DNA of 64,000 nucleotides from Thaumasiovibrio sp043421945 (GTDB lineage: Bacteria > Pseudomonadota > Gammaproteobacteria > Enterobacterales > Vibrionaceae): assembly GCA_043421945.1 (NCBI GenBank), contig JBHOGO010000011.1:1-64000 (forward strand), in the 5' to 3' direction. The translations under genes were made by a program, and so were the position numbers. This document shows positions 1-7,313 of this stretch, piece after piece; position 1 is the stretch's first letter, and every line of letters starts with the position of its first letter. The notes below the pieces were generated by a model that was not told the origin of the DNA, did no database searches, and saw only the letters and a program-made list of their open reading frames with translations.

Positions 1-1
1 G

Positions 2-127
2 TTCCTAAAGTTCGAAGGGGTCGACACCCTAGAGTTTGGTGATCAAAGCTTCATAACGGGAGTCCAAGAGTATCAAATTCGGCTTCTCAAACTGCTTGGT
101 GCTCTATATGAATCAGTTTATTCCTAA
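2..127 (+). CDS. 3' end of an unidentified CDS (partial)
   Basis: An open frame runs from the window edge to a TAA at 125-127, giving 41 residues that end in LLGALYESVYS. The frame has an ordinary amino-acid mix with no low complexity, but 41 codons at an edge is weak evidence and I do not recognise the family. It would be co-directional with the transporter gene that follows after 278 nt. It could be a chance open frame. Confidence 0.35.
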   Translation, partial: FLKFEGVDTLEFGDQSFITGVQEYQIRLLKLLGALYESVYS

Positions 128-314
128 GTGGGCTGCGGAATCTCGGATAGATATATTACGTGCTACTATTTGGTAAGCTTGTTGTGTGGTACTTGTGGTA
201 TTCATGTTGTGAATTTATTGGTTGTTTATATCGATAAGTTGTAATTAGTCAATGTGTGATGTTGCTCATTATTAAAAAAGTAGCAAATTCTACTATTTTG
301 TACACTGGAGGCGT

Positions 315-320
315 TATAAT
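315..320 (+). promoter_or_regulatory. candidate -10 element upstream of first abgT-like gene
   Basis: TATAAT at 315-320 is a perfect -10 hexamer 86 nt before the chosen ATG at 406. No good -35 lies 16-18 bp upstream, so an activator or an extended leader may be involved. The rest of 128-405 holds no gene that I can see. Confidence 0.35.
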
Positions 321-405
321 GCGCCCATGCTCAAGCTAAGTCTTAGAGCGAAGACATGCAGACAATGTCATGTACAACAAAGCCACTACACAATATGGAG
401 CTCCC

Positions 406-1965
406 ATGAGCAAACAAGATACTCAGGCTACTCCTGCACCTGCGAATGGTGCGATGGACAAGTTCCTGAACTTTATTGAAAAGGCAGGTAATAAAATTCC
501 TGACCCAGCGCTACTGTTCTTTTGGGGCTTAGTGACGGTATGGGTATTATCAGCCATCCTATCGCGCTTTGAATTTGATCTTATTCACCCTGTTACCGGT
601 ACTGCTGTAGAAGTCAATAACCTCTTAACCGGCGAAGGGTTTGCACACTTCTTATCGACAATGGTCGGTAACTTCACTGGATTTGCACCACTGGGTATCG
701 TCCTTGTTGCAATGCTAGGTGTGGGTGTTGCTGAAGCATCAGGCTTCATTAATACAGGTTTGAAGAAAATGCTGATGGTGACACCAGCAAGATTCATCAC
801 GCCAATGCTTATTTTAGTTGCTATCGTTTCGCACACAGCAGCTGATGCCGGTTACGTTCTGGTTATCCCATTGGGTGGTATTATCTTCCACGCAGCAGGT
901 CGTCACCCTCTAGCGGGTATTGCAGCAGCATTTGCTGGTGTATCTGGCGGTTTTGCAGCGAACTTTGTTCCTTCTGGTATTGACCCACTGCTTGCTGGCT
1001 TCACCCAAGAAGCGGCTGCAATCCTTGACCCAGAGTATATTGTTAACCCATTAGCAAACATCTACTTTACGGGCTTTTCTTCAATCATTATCGTTTGTAT
1101 CGGTTGGTATGTTACTGAGAAGATCATCGAACCACATCTCGCGCATACGCCAATTGATGATGATGCAGAAGAAGCACCTGATATGGGTTCTTTCACTGAG
1201 ATTGAGAGTAAAGCATTCTCACGCGCTGGTTGGGCAATGATTGCGGGTATCGTGGCACTGATTGTGGCATTGATTCCTGAGACTTCAGCGCTACGTGCTC
1301 CAGATGGTCAAATTACCTCATTCTCTGCGCCAGTGATGCAGTCGATTGTTCCGTTGATCTTCATCTTGTTTGTTATTCCTGGTGTTGTTTACGGTAAAAT
1401 TGCAGGTACGTTTAAGGCGTCAGATGACATTATCAAAGCGATGTCAACGACAATGGCTGGCATGGGCGGCTTCATGGTCATGGCATTCTTCATTGCTCAG
1501 TTCTTAGTTGCTTTCTCTGACTCTAACCTAGGTACATTGTTGGCACTTTCTGGTGCGCAGTTACTTCAAGCGATGGAGTTACCTGGTCAGGTGACCATCG
1601 TGGGTATGATTCTTCTTACCGCGTTTGTTAACCTACTTGTAGGCTCTGCGTCGGCGAAGTGGGCACTGATTGGTCCTATCATGGTACCTATGCTAATGGC
1701 TGTTGGTATCTCTCCTGAGCTAACTCAAGCGGCATACCGTGTGGGCGACTCTGTGTCTAATATCATCTCTCCGATGATGGTGTTCTTCCCGCTGGTTGTT
1801 GTTTATATGCAGCGCTATGTGAAGAACTCAGGTATTGGTACGCTAGCTTCTATGATGATGCCTTACTCAATCGCAATGACGATTGGCTGGACTATCTTCT
1901 TACTACTTTATTGGTTTGTTGGTATCCCACTCGGTATTCAAGCACCATATACCTACACAATGTAA
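406..1965 (+). CDS. AbgT-family transporter (paralogue 1)
   Basis: Inner-membrane transporter of the AbgT family. E. coli AbgT takes up p-aminobenzoyl-glutamate, and other family members have been reported to export sulfonamides. The protein (519 aa) opens with the family signature FIEKAGNKIPDPALLFFWG, has about a dozen hydrophobic segments, and shows family blocks such as SGFINTGLKKML, SHTAADAGYV and the late GSASAKWALIGPI and RVGDSVSNIISPM segments. An upstream ATG at 370 exists, but ATG 406 has GGAG 5 nt upstream and gives an N-terminus of normal length. A second paralogue follows in the same direction. Family is certain. The substrate is not, because there is no abgAB-like hydrolase gene beside it. 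Confidence 0.9.
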   Translation: MSKQDTQATPAPANGAMDKFLNFIEKAGNKIPDPALLFFWGLVTVWVLSAILSRFEFDLIHPVTGTAVEVNNLLTGEGFAHFLSTMVGNFTGFAPLGIVLVAMLGVGVAEASGFINTGLKKMLMVTPARFITPMLILVAIVSHTAADAGYVLVIPLGGIIFHAAGRHPLAGIAAAFAGVSGGFAANFVPSGIDPLLAGFTQEAAAILDPEYIVNPLANIYFTGFSSIIIVCIGWYVTEKIIEPHLAHTPIDDDAEEAPDMGSFTEIESKAFSRAGWAMIAGIVALIVALIPETSALRAPDGQITSFSAPVMQSIVPLIFILFVIPGVVYGKIAGTFKASDDIIKAMSTTMAGMGGFMVMAFFIAQFLVAFSDSNLGTLLALSGAQLLQAMELPGQVTIVGMILLTAFVNLLVGSASAKWALIGPIMVPMLMAVGISPELTQAAYRVGDSVSNIISPMMVFFPLVVVYMQRYVKNSGIGTLASMMMPYSIAMTIGWTIFLLLYWFVGIPLGIQAPYTYTM

Positions 1966-1990
1966 TATCCCCCTTATTACACTTTGTTAT

Positions 1991-2018
1991 AAAGCCTCGC
2001 TTCTGCGAGGCTTTCTTT
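1991..2018 (+). terminator. Rho-independent terminator after AbgT paralogue 1
   Basis: A 10-bp perfect stem (AAAGCCTCGC / GCGAGGCTTT) with a TTCT loop is followed by a short T-rich run. It separates the two abgT-like genes into independent units. The remaining 330 nt before the next gene are very T-rich and contain no convincing ORF. Confidence 0.85.
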
Positions 2019-2346
2019 ATATTGGTACTCTCTTATATTAATACGCTATTTTACCGGGCTGTATCAGAGGTGTGTCAAATGAAACTGTATTGTTTTCTAC
2101 TTGTTAATTGTTCTGCTCTTGATGGTAATAGGCAATATTTTTATCTGTGGAGCTTCTGGTTGTAATTTGTGGGTTGTGCAGATTTAATCTCTGCTTTTTT
2201 GTTGTTTATTTGGTTTTTATTGTTGTTGTTGTTTTTATATCCAAATTTATCAGCTGTAAAGTGTCATTTTTATTTTCTTTTTGTGTGAAGTTATATGTGC
2301 TATTTTTTTGTTGTTTTGTAATATTCACACCTTAAGGAGTAAAAGC

Positions 2347-3906
2347 GTGAGTGACGTTTCCCCCCAAACCGCTGTAGCGTCAAAAGGCGTTATTGGCTTT
2401 ATTGAACGAGCTGGAAAGAAAATCCCTGACCCAGTCATTATTTTTATGTTCTTGTTCACAGCCTGCCTATTAATTTCCGGAATGATCGGTGGTTTGCAGT
2501 TTGAAACGTTGGGTGCTGATGGTGGTTCAATTGAACACACGATCAAAAGCATGCTTGATACTGAAAATGTTCGCTGGATTTTCAACAACGCTATCTTAGC
2601 TAACTGGCTATCATTTGGTGGCGGTGTTCTTGGTGTCATCTTAATCGTGATGCTGGGTGTAGGTATTGCTGAGAATTCTGGTCTTCTTGCCGCTGTTATT
2701 AAAAAAGTTGGCTTGAAAATCAATGATAAGTACCTACCAATGCTGGTGGTATTCCTTGGTATTATGAGCTCAATAGCTACCGATGCTGGTTACCTTGTTC
2801 TTGTTCCGCTAGCGGGCATGTTGTATGCCGGTCTAGGTAAGAACCCATTGATCGGTATGGCTGCAGCGTTTGCTGGTGTCTCTGCAGGCTTTAGTGCGAA
2901 CTTAATTCCTGCAACGCCAATCGATGTCATCATCGGTGCTAACGCACGTATCTTTGCTGAAGCTCAGGGTATCCCTTTTGAAGCCGCTGATGGTCGTCCG
3001 CTAAACCCGGCGACAATGCACTACTACTTTATCTTTGCTTCTACTTTCTTGCTTGCGGGTCTAGGCGCATGGGTAACAGCTAAATTTGTTGGTCCTCGTC
3101 TAGAAAAGATGGACTATCAGATCCCTGAAGAGATGAACCTTAATGACTTTGCTGTTACACCAGCAGAAAGTAAAGGTCTTAAAGCTGCGGGTATTGGTCT
3201 TATTATTTCGCTATTGGCTATCGTTGGTCTAGCGACTGGCCCTCTAGCAACGTACGTGAATGACGCTGGTCGTGAAGTTTCACCGTATCTTGATAACGTT
3301 ATCCTGCTTATCACGATGACATTTACCATTGTTGGTGTGTTTTATGGTGTTGCGGTTGGTAAGTTTAAGAATGTTCAAGATGTTGTGTCTGCAATGGTGA
3401 AGCAGATGAATACCATGGGCTACATCCTTGTGTTGACGTTCTTCTGTTACAACTTCTTGGGCCTAATGAGCTATTCAGGTCTAGGTACGTATATCACTTA
3501 CCTTGGTGCAACGTTCCTAGAGTTGTTGGGCTTACAGAAATTCCCTGTTCTGCTGATCATTGGCTTTATTCTAACAACAGCGGTTATTAACCTGTTTGTT
3601 GGTGGTCTAACATCGAAGTGGATGCTACTTGGTCCAATCTTTGTACCAATGCTATATCAAGTAAACCCAGACATGACACCTGATATGGTTGCAGCGGCAT
3701 ACCGTGTTGCTGACTCTTCAACGAACATTATCACACCGATGATGACGTATGCTGGTGTTATTCTTGCGTTCATGCGTAAGTACAAGCCAGAGCTAACGTT
3801 CGGTGATGTGATGGCGATGATGGTGCCATACTCAGCTGTATTTATGGGCGCATGGACTATCCTATTGATTACCTTCTTTACGTTTGGTATTCCTCTAGGT
3901 TTCTAA
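2347..3906 (+). CDS. AbgT-family transporter (paralogue 2)
   Basis: Second AbgT-family secondary transporter, 519 aa, the same length as paralogue 1. It has the matching opening GFIERAGKKIPDPVIIFMF and conserved blocks (SSIATDAGYLVLVPLAGML, GGLTSKWMLLGPIFVPML, RVADSSTNIITPMM). The start is GTG at 2347, chosen because AAGGAG lies at 2334-2339, 7 nt upstream. The longer frame back to 2281 adds a hydrophobic stretch encoded by T-rich intergenic DNA and is unlikely. The two proteins have clearly diverged, so this is an old duplication or two separately kept paralogues. The 5' region is T-rich, and the stop codon lies inside a short tandem repeat (3901-3942). Substrate unknown. Confidence 0.9.
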   Translation: MSDVSPQTAVASKGVIGFIERAGKKIPDPVIIFMFLFTACLLISGMIGGLQFETLGADGGSIEHTIKSMLDTENVRWIFNNAILANWLSFGGGVLGVILIVMLGVGIAENSGLLAAVIKKVGLKINDKYLPMLVVFLGIMSSIATDAGYLVLVPLAGMLYAGLGKNPLIGMAAAFAGVSAGFSANLIPATPIDVIIGANARIFAEAQGIPFEAADGRPLNPATMHYYFIFASTFLLAGLGAWVTAKFVGPRLEKMDYQIPEEMNLNDFAVTPAESKGLKAAGIGLIISLLAIVGLATGPLATYVNDAGREVSPYLDNVILLITMTFTIVGVFYGVAVGKFKNVQDVVSAMVKQMNTMGYILVLTFFCYNFLGLMSYSGLGTYITYLGATFLELLGLQKFPVLLIIGFILTTAVINLFVGGLTSKWMLLGPIFVPMLYQVNPDMTPDMVAAAYRVADSSTNIITPMMTYAGVILAFMRKYKPELTFGDVMAMMVPYSAVFMGAWTILLITFFTFGIPLGF

Positions 3907-3942
3907 GGTTGAGCATCTAAGGTTTAGCTTCTAAGCTTGAGC
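3901..3942. repeat. 14-bp imperfect tandem repeat x3 over a stop codon
   Basis: Three back-to-back copies: TTCTAAGGTTGAGC, ATCTAAGGTTTAGC, TTCTAAGCTTGAGC. The first copy contains the TAA stop of AbgT paralogue 2, so the array starts in the last sense codon and runs into the 3' untranslated region. Confidence 0.75.
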
Positions 3943-4018
3943 CTCTATACCTAGTTGCCCTATCTAGGCAGCTCACCGTGAATCTAGTCGTCATGACTAG
4001 TCCATCTCGGTTCCCTAA

Positions 4019-4064
4019 GGCCATCTTTCTAAATGACATGGAGTCACTAGAAAGGTGGTCTTTT
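4019..4064 (+). terminator. Long hairpin, probable terminator of AbgT paralogue 2
   Basis: GGCCATCTTTCTA at 4019-4031 pairs with TAGAAAGGTGGTC at 4048-4060 over 13 positions (two G-U pairs), with a 16-nt loop and then TTTT. It lies about 110 nt after the stop codon. A smaller inverted repeat, CTAGTC-GTCAT-GACTAG, lies at 3984-4000. Otherwise 3907-4243 shows nothing that I can name. Confidence 0.6.
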
Positions 4065-4243
4065 ACGATCTGTCCCCTTAAAGCATGCCTTTGCTCTACC
4101 TTACTCGCTTATTCAAAGCCCTCGATTGAAGGTTATACACCGTGAAATTAACAGCTGCGCCAGTTGGTGAGTCTTGGATGAGTCACGAAGTCGATGATTA
4201 TCATGATAGCGGCGGCATCGGAAGAGCAATCTCGACAGCGAAT

Positions 4244-4273
4244 AAACGGCACCTAATACGGTGCCGTTTTTCT
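4244..4273 (+). terminator. Rho-independent terminator just upstream of tadA
   Basis: AAACGGCACC / GGTGCCGTTT, a perfect 10-bp stem with a 6-nt loop, followed by a T run. No recognised gene ends just before it, so it may end read-through from the transporter gene or a small unrecognised transcript. A TATAAT at 4277-4282 immediately follows and is a likely tadA -10. Confidence 0.75.
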
Positions 4274-4312
4274 TGCTATAATCGCGGCGCAAAAGAATGA
4301 AGAGGTGACATC

Positions 4313-4843
4313 TTGAACGAAGAATTTATGCACTACGCGATGAAGTTGGCACAAAAAGCTGAGCAAGAAGGCGAAGTGCCAGTCGGGGCGGTAGTTGTAC
4401 TTGATGGTCGTGTGATTGGTGAAGGGTGGAATCGCTCGATAGGTCAACATGATGCGACTGCTCACGCTGAAATGATGGCATTGCGTCAAGCTGGCAAAGT
4501 CGTCAGTAACTATCGCCTTTTAGATGCTGAGTTATATGTCACTTTAGAGCCTTGTCCTATGTGTGCATCAGCGATGGTTCATGCGCGTATTAAGCAGGTC
4601 TATTATGGTGCGCCGGATCTTAAAACTGGGGCTGCTGGCACAGTGATGAACTTGCTGGATTATGAGGAAGCTAACCATAAAGTGATGTCACAAGGCGGCG
4701 TGCTAGAAGATGCGTGTCGTGGTCAGTTGCAGGCTTTTTTTAAACGTCGACGTGATGAGAAAAAGAAAGCAAAGCAGGAAGCGAGAGCCTTAGCGTTGAA
4801 AGAAGTGGAAAACGCGGTGGAAATAAAGAAGAGTAACAAGTAG
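4313..4843 (+). CDS. tadA: tRNA-specific adenosine deaminase TadA
   Basis: Deaminates A34 to inosine in the anticodon of tRNA-Arg(ACG), in the cytoplasm, and is usually essential. The 176-aa protein has the zinc deaminase motifs: HAE at residues 51-53 (His ligand and catalytic Glu) and PCPMC with Cys81 and Cys84. PVGAVVV is at 23-29. The C-terminus is a lysine/arginine-rich helix of about 35 residues beyond the catalytic domain, as in other enteric and vibrio forms. The start is TTG at 4313, supported by AGGTG about 5 nt upstream; the next ATG (codon 6) would cut into the first helix. It converges with a tiny minus-strand gene and with mltF. Confidence 0.95.
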   Translation: MNEEFMHYAMKLAQKAEQEGEVPVGAVVVLDGRVIGEGWNRSIGQHDATAHAEMMALRQAGKVVSNYRLLDAELYVTLEPCPMCASAMVHARIKQVYYGAPDLKTGAAGTVMNLLDYEEANHKVMSQGGVLEDACRGQLQAFFKRRRDEKKKAKQEARALALKEVENAVEIKKSNK

Positions 4844-4852
4844 GAAGACTAG

Positions 4853-4876
4853 TGCACCACGAGTGTTCGTGGTGCA
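4853..4876. terminator. Hairpin between convergent tadA and small ORF
   Basis: TGCACCACGA / TCGTGGTGCA, a perfect 10-bp stem with a 4-nt loop. It lies between the two convergent stop codons and could act on both strands, but neither side carries a good T tract, so its strength as a terminator is uncertain. Confidence 0.55.
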
Positions 4877-4884
4877 TAGGGGAT

Positions 4885-5019
4885 TTATTCAGCGTGGGCT
4901 GTAATAAATGAGGCGCGTTGACGCCAAAGTACTTTTTTATGGTTATTCATCATCATACGCTTACGTCGCGTTGCAGAAGATGTATGGCTACGTTTTAGCC
5001 CTGTTTTTTTCAATTTCAT
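4885..5019 (-). CDS. Small basic protein, 44 aa, function unknown
   Basis: Read on the minus strand, an ATG at 5019 opens a 44-codon frame ending in TAA at 4885. A GGAGAA ribosome binding site lies about 7 nt upstream of the start. The peptide begins MKLKKTGLKRSHTSSATRRK and continues through a Met-Met-Met-Asn-Asn-His stretch to a tail ending ITAHAE. It is very basic in its first 38 residues, with many Lys and Arg and no acidic residue until the last position, which suggests nucleic-acid or ribosome contact. It is too short for most gene callers. I do not recognise the family. The strong SD, a composition unlike random sequence and a tight fit between tadA and the mltF terminator argue that it is real. 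Confidence 0.6.
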   Translation of the reverse strand: MKLKKTGLKRSHTSSATRRKRMMMNNHKKVLWRQRASFITAHAE

Positions 5020-5335
5020 TGATTTGTTCTCCTATAACACCCACCCGATTTTGCGTGATAGCGCCGTTTTACTGTTGTCAGCACTTCAATCTTTTACGCG
5101 AGAGTGGGCAGAAGAGGGCAATGACCCTCTCACTTAATTCCTTATAACCGAAAGCGATAGATAAAGACCAGCGCTTTCGAACGGTAATGCGGTAAAATAA
5201 GCAATATTCGTTCCTGAGTGGCGAATAATTGCCCGTTTCAGCGTTTAAGGTGTTATTCGAGTTGAGGGTGATGCGTTGTCGCGGTGCAATGGTCGATGGA
5301 GTGTGAAGGGGGATGGTGAAAGGTGCGTAGTAGTG

Positions 5336-5370
5336 AAAAAGGCCACTTCTCGTTGAAGTGACCTTTTTGT
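5336..5370 (-). terminator. Terminator downstream of mltF (works on both strands)
   Basis: AAAAAGGCCACTTC-TCGTT-GAAGTGACCTTTTT, a stem of more than ten pairs with one mismatch and flanking A and T runs, so it can terminate on both strands. Between the small ORF start (5019) and here I see no gene. Confidence 0.75.
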
Positions 5371-5428
5371 TTCGTCACCTCTATTGAGGCGGCGAGTGTG
5401 AGTTATACAAGTACCAGCTAAAGTTCGG

Positions 5429-5476
5429 CTGTTACTGAGCTGCCCTGTTACTTAGCAGCACTGTTACTGAGTAGCA
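5429..5476. repeat. 16-bp imperfect tandem repeat x3 over the mltF stop
   Basis: Three consecutive units: CTGTTACTGAGCTGCC, CTGTTACTTAGCAGCA, CTGTTACTGAGTAGCA, with a degenerate fourth (CTGGTGCTGCTCGAAC) reaching into the coding region. The mltF stop codon at 5464-5466 lies in the third unit. On the coding strand the units bring further stop codons. Confidence 0.75.
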
Positions 5477-7035
5477 CTGGTGCTGCTCGAACTTTTAGTC
5501 GTATCAACACCTACTGTTGTTTCATTGGCTGCTGATGTTGATGAAGCTTGAGAAACACTGACGGCTGCAGATGTCGACAATGCCCCCGATACTGGCGTAA
5601 TCGTCTCTATCTCACTGAGATCGACCTCGGTAACTTCCGGCTCCTGATCTTTAAAGTAGCCAAGAATACTCTGATAATAGCGACGGATATTTTCTACATA
5701 TTGTAGTGCTTCATCACCACGGGCGTAGCCATAGCGTGTTTGACTATAGTATTGGCGTTGACGTAATAGTGGCAGGCGCTGTTTTACATCAGACCATGCA
5801 TCAGGATCACCACCTTGAGAGCGGGTTAAGCGCCTAGCATCCATCACATGCCCATATCCAACATTGTATGAGGCTAAGGCAAACCAGACCTTCTCATGTT
5901 CATCGATACTATCTGGAATTCGATTCATCAACTTACTGAGGTAGGCAGCACCACCACGAATACTTTCTTCTGGGTCTAAGCGGTTAGTTACTCCAACCGA
6001 CTTCGCCGTCGGAAGTGTCAGCATCATCATACCTCGAACACCGGTCGGTGAAACGGCATGTGGGTTCCAGTGTGACTCTTGGTAAGACAGTGCAGCAATT
6101 AAACGCCAGTCAAACTCTCCCGCATGTTTTTCAAATAACGGGCGCCACTCGGGTAGTTTACTTTCAATAGAGCGTATGAAAGCGCGTGTATCGACATAGT
6201 CAAAGGTATCGATATGGCCAAAGTAACGCTCTTCCAGTTTGGCAAGCTCACCCGTTTGCTTGAGATTGCCAAAAAACTCGATCAACTGAGCCTGAAGGCT
6301 ATTTTCGCCACGGGCACTGACGTACCAAGCAATGGGTTGATCTTCAGTCAGCTCTAATGCCACAGCAATATCAGGGTAGGTACGTTGCATAATCGCCACA
6401 TCGACTGAATCAGCAATGGTGTAATCCAGTGACCCGTCAGCCACCATCTTAAGCAGCTCATCACCATCTTGATGATCTGTCGATTCCCAGCTCAATTCAG
6501 GGTGAGTCTGTTGGAGTTGCTGAAGTGTTGCCTCATGGCTTGAGTTAGTGGTGACCTTCAGCGACCCTTCACGCGAGATTAGGTCTTCTATACTGCGCGG
6601 GCGCCAGCTGCCATTTTTGTAGACGAGAACTTGGCTAGCAAAGTAATAGGCTGGGGCAGGTGCGTAGTCACTAATACGATCAGGGGTTACCGTTAACCCT
6701 GCTGCGATAACATCGATATCACCGCGATCTAATGCCGGAAAGAGGCCTGATAAACCAAAGACAGGTCTTATCTCTAAGCGCACGCCAAGATCTTTGGCAA
6801 AGAGCGCAGCCAGTTCGTAGTCAAGTCCCGTTGAACCGTCTTGGCCGATGTAATAGGATAGTTGGTTATTCAGGGTGCCAACACGCAGTACACCTTGGTG
6901 ACGAATCTCTTCCACTTGGTTTCGCTGCTGAAGTTGATATTCGCAACCGAGTAATGCAAGTGATAAAGTGATTAAACTACATAATTTCAGCCAGTAGGCT
7001 TTAGGGTAAGAAAGCTTCAATAGTTTTACTCTCAT
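5464..7035 (-). CDS. mltF: Membrane-bound lytic murein transglycosylase F
   Basis: Outer-membrane lipoprotein that cleaves the peptidoglycan glycan strand with formation of 1,6-anhydro ends. The start is ATG at 7035; the longer frame begins with a TTG at 7080 and would put 15 residues before the signal peptide. Signal peptide with lipobox LLGC (Cys31) is followed by a periplasmic binding-protein-like domain (about 45-275), then the SLT catalytic domain with ALSYQESHWNP, where Glu320 is the catalytic acid, and GVRGMMMLTLPTA. The last 50 residues are Ser/Thr/Ala-rich low complexity, longer than I remember for E. coli MltF, and run into the tandem repeat at the stop. Monocistronic, convergent with tadA. 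Confidence 0.93.
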   Translation of the reverse strand: MRVKLLKLSYPKAYWLKLCSLITLSLALLGCEYQLQQRNQVEEIRHQGVLRVGTLNNQLSYYIGQDGSTGLDYELAALFAKDLGVRLEIRPVFGLSGLFPALDRGDIDVIAAGLTVTPDRISDYAPAPAYYFASQVLVYKNGSWRPRSIEDLISREGSLKVTTNSSHEATLQQLQQTHPELSWESTDHQDGDELLKMVADGSLDYTIADSVDVAIMQRTYPDIAVALELTEDQPIAWYVSARGENSLQAQLIEFFGNLKQTGELAKLEERYFGHIDTFDYVDTRAFIRSIESKLPEWRPLFEKHAGEFDWRLIAALSYQESHWNPHAVSPTGVRGMMMLTLPTAKSVGVTNRLDPEESIRGGAAYLSKLMNRIPDSIDEHEKVWFALASYNVGYGHVMDARRLTRSQGGDPDAWSDVKQRLPLLRQRQYYSQTRYGYARGDEALQYVENIRRYYQSILGYFKDQEPEVTEVDLSEIETITPVSGALSTSAAVSVSQASSTSAANETTVGVDTTKSSSSTSATQ

Positions 7036-7149
7036 TTCTTTTATGACAGCCTTTATACCAAAGCCCGTCGAGTCGAGCAAAGTGCATTCAAAAACTTAAA
7101 CATAATTTGCCGATAACCTACTCTTTTTACACTTATGCGAAAAAAAATA

Positions 7150-7165
7150 ACGCAAACGTTTGCTT
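7150..7165. promoter_or_regulatory. PurR operator of purL
   Basis: ACGCAAACGTTTGCTT, which matches the E. coli PurR consensus ACGCAAACGTTTNCNT at every fixed position. A TATAAT -10 lies downstream at 7195-7200, so the operator sits just upstream of the core promoter. purL is a classical PurR target. Confidence 0.9.
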
Positions 7166-7313
7166 TTGGTGTTACGCCTCTACGCTTTTTCCCCTATAAT
7201 ACCGCGCAATAATAGAGGCTAGTGCCATGCGGTCTGCTAAGCAGAGTTTTTTACTCTTTCAGAATAGACGTTATGGCACTACCCCCTTTCTTCAACTGCT
7301 AATCGAGAGATGT

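Noticed and set aside
2147..2335. 62-codon hydrophobic frame upstream of AbgT paralogue 2
   Set aside because: The composition (Phe, Val, Cys) is explained by the T-rich intergenic DNA; no plausible start.
3907..4312. tRNA or small RNA in the gap before tadA
   Set aside because: Hairpins are present, but no cloverleaf and no promoter-terminator pair with a recognisable RNA between them.
4908..5147. 79-codon plus-strand frame
   Set aside because: It is the antisense shadow of the 44-aa basic protein gene, which has a better start and composition.
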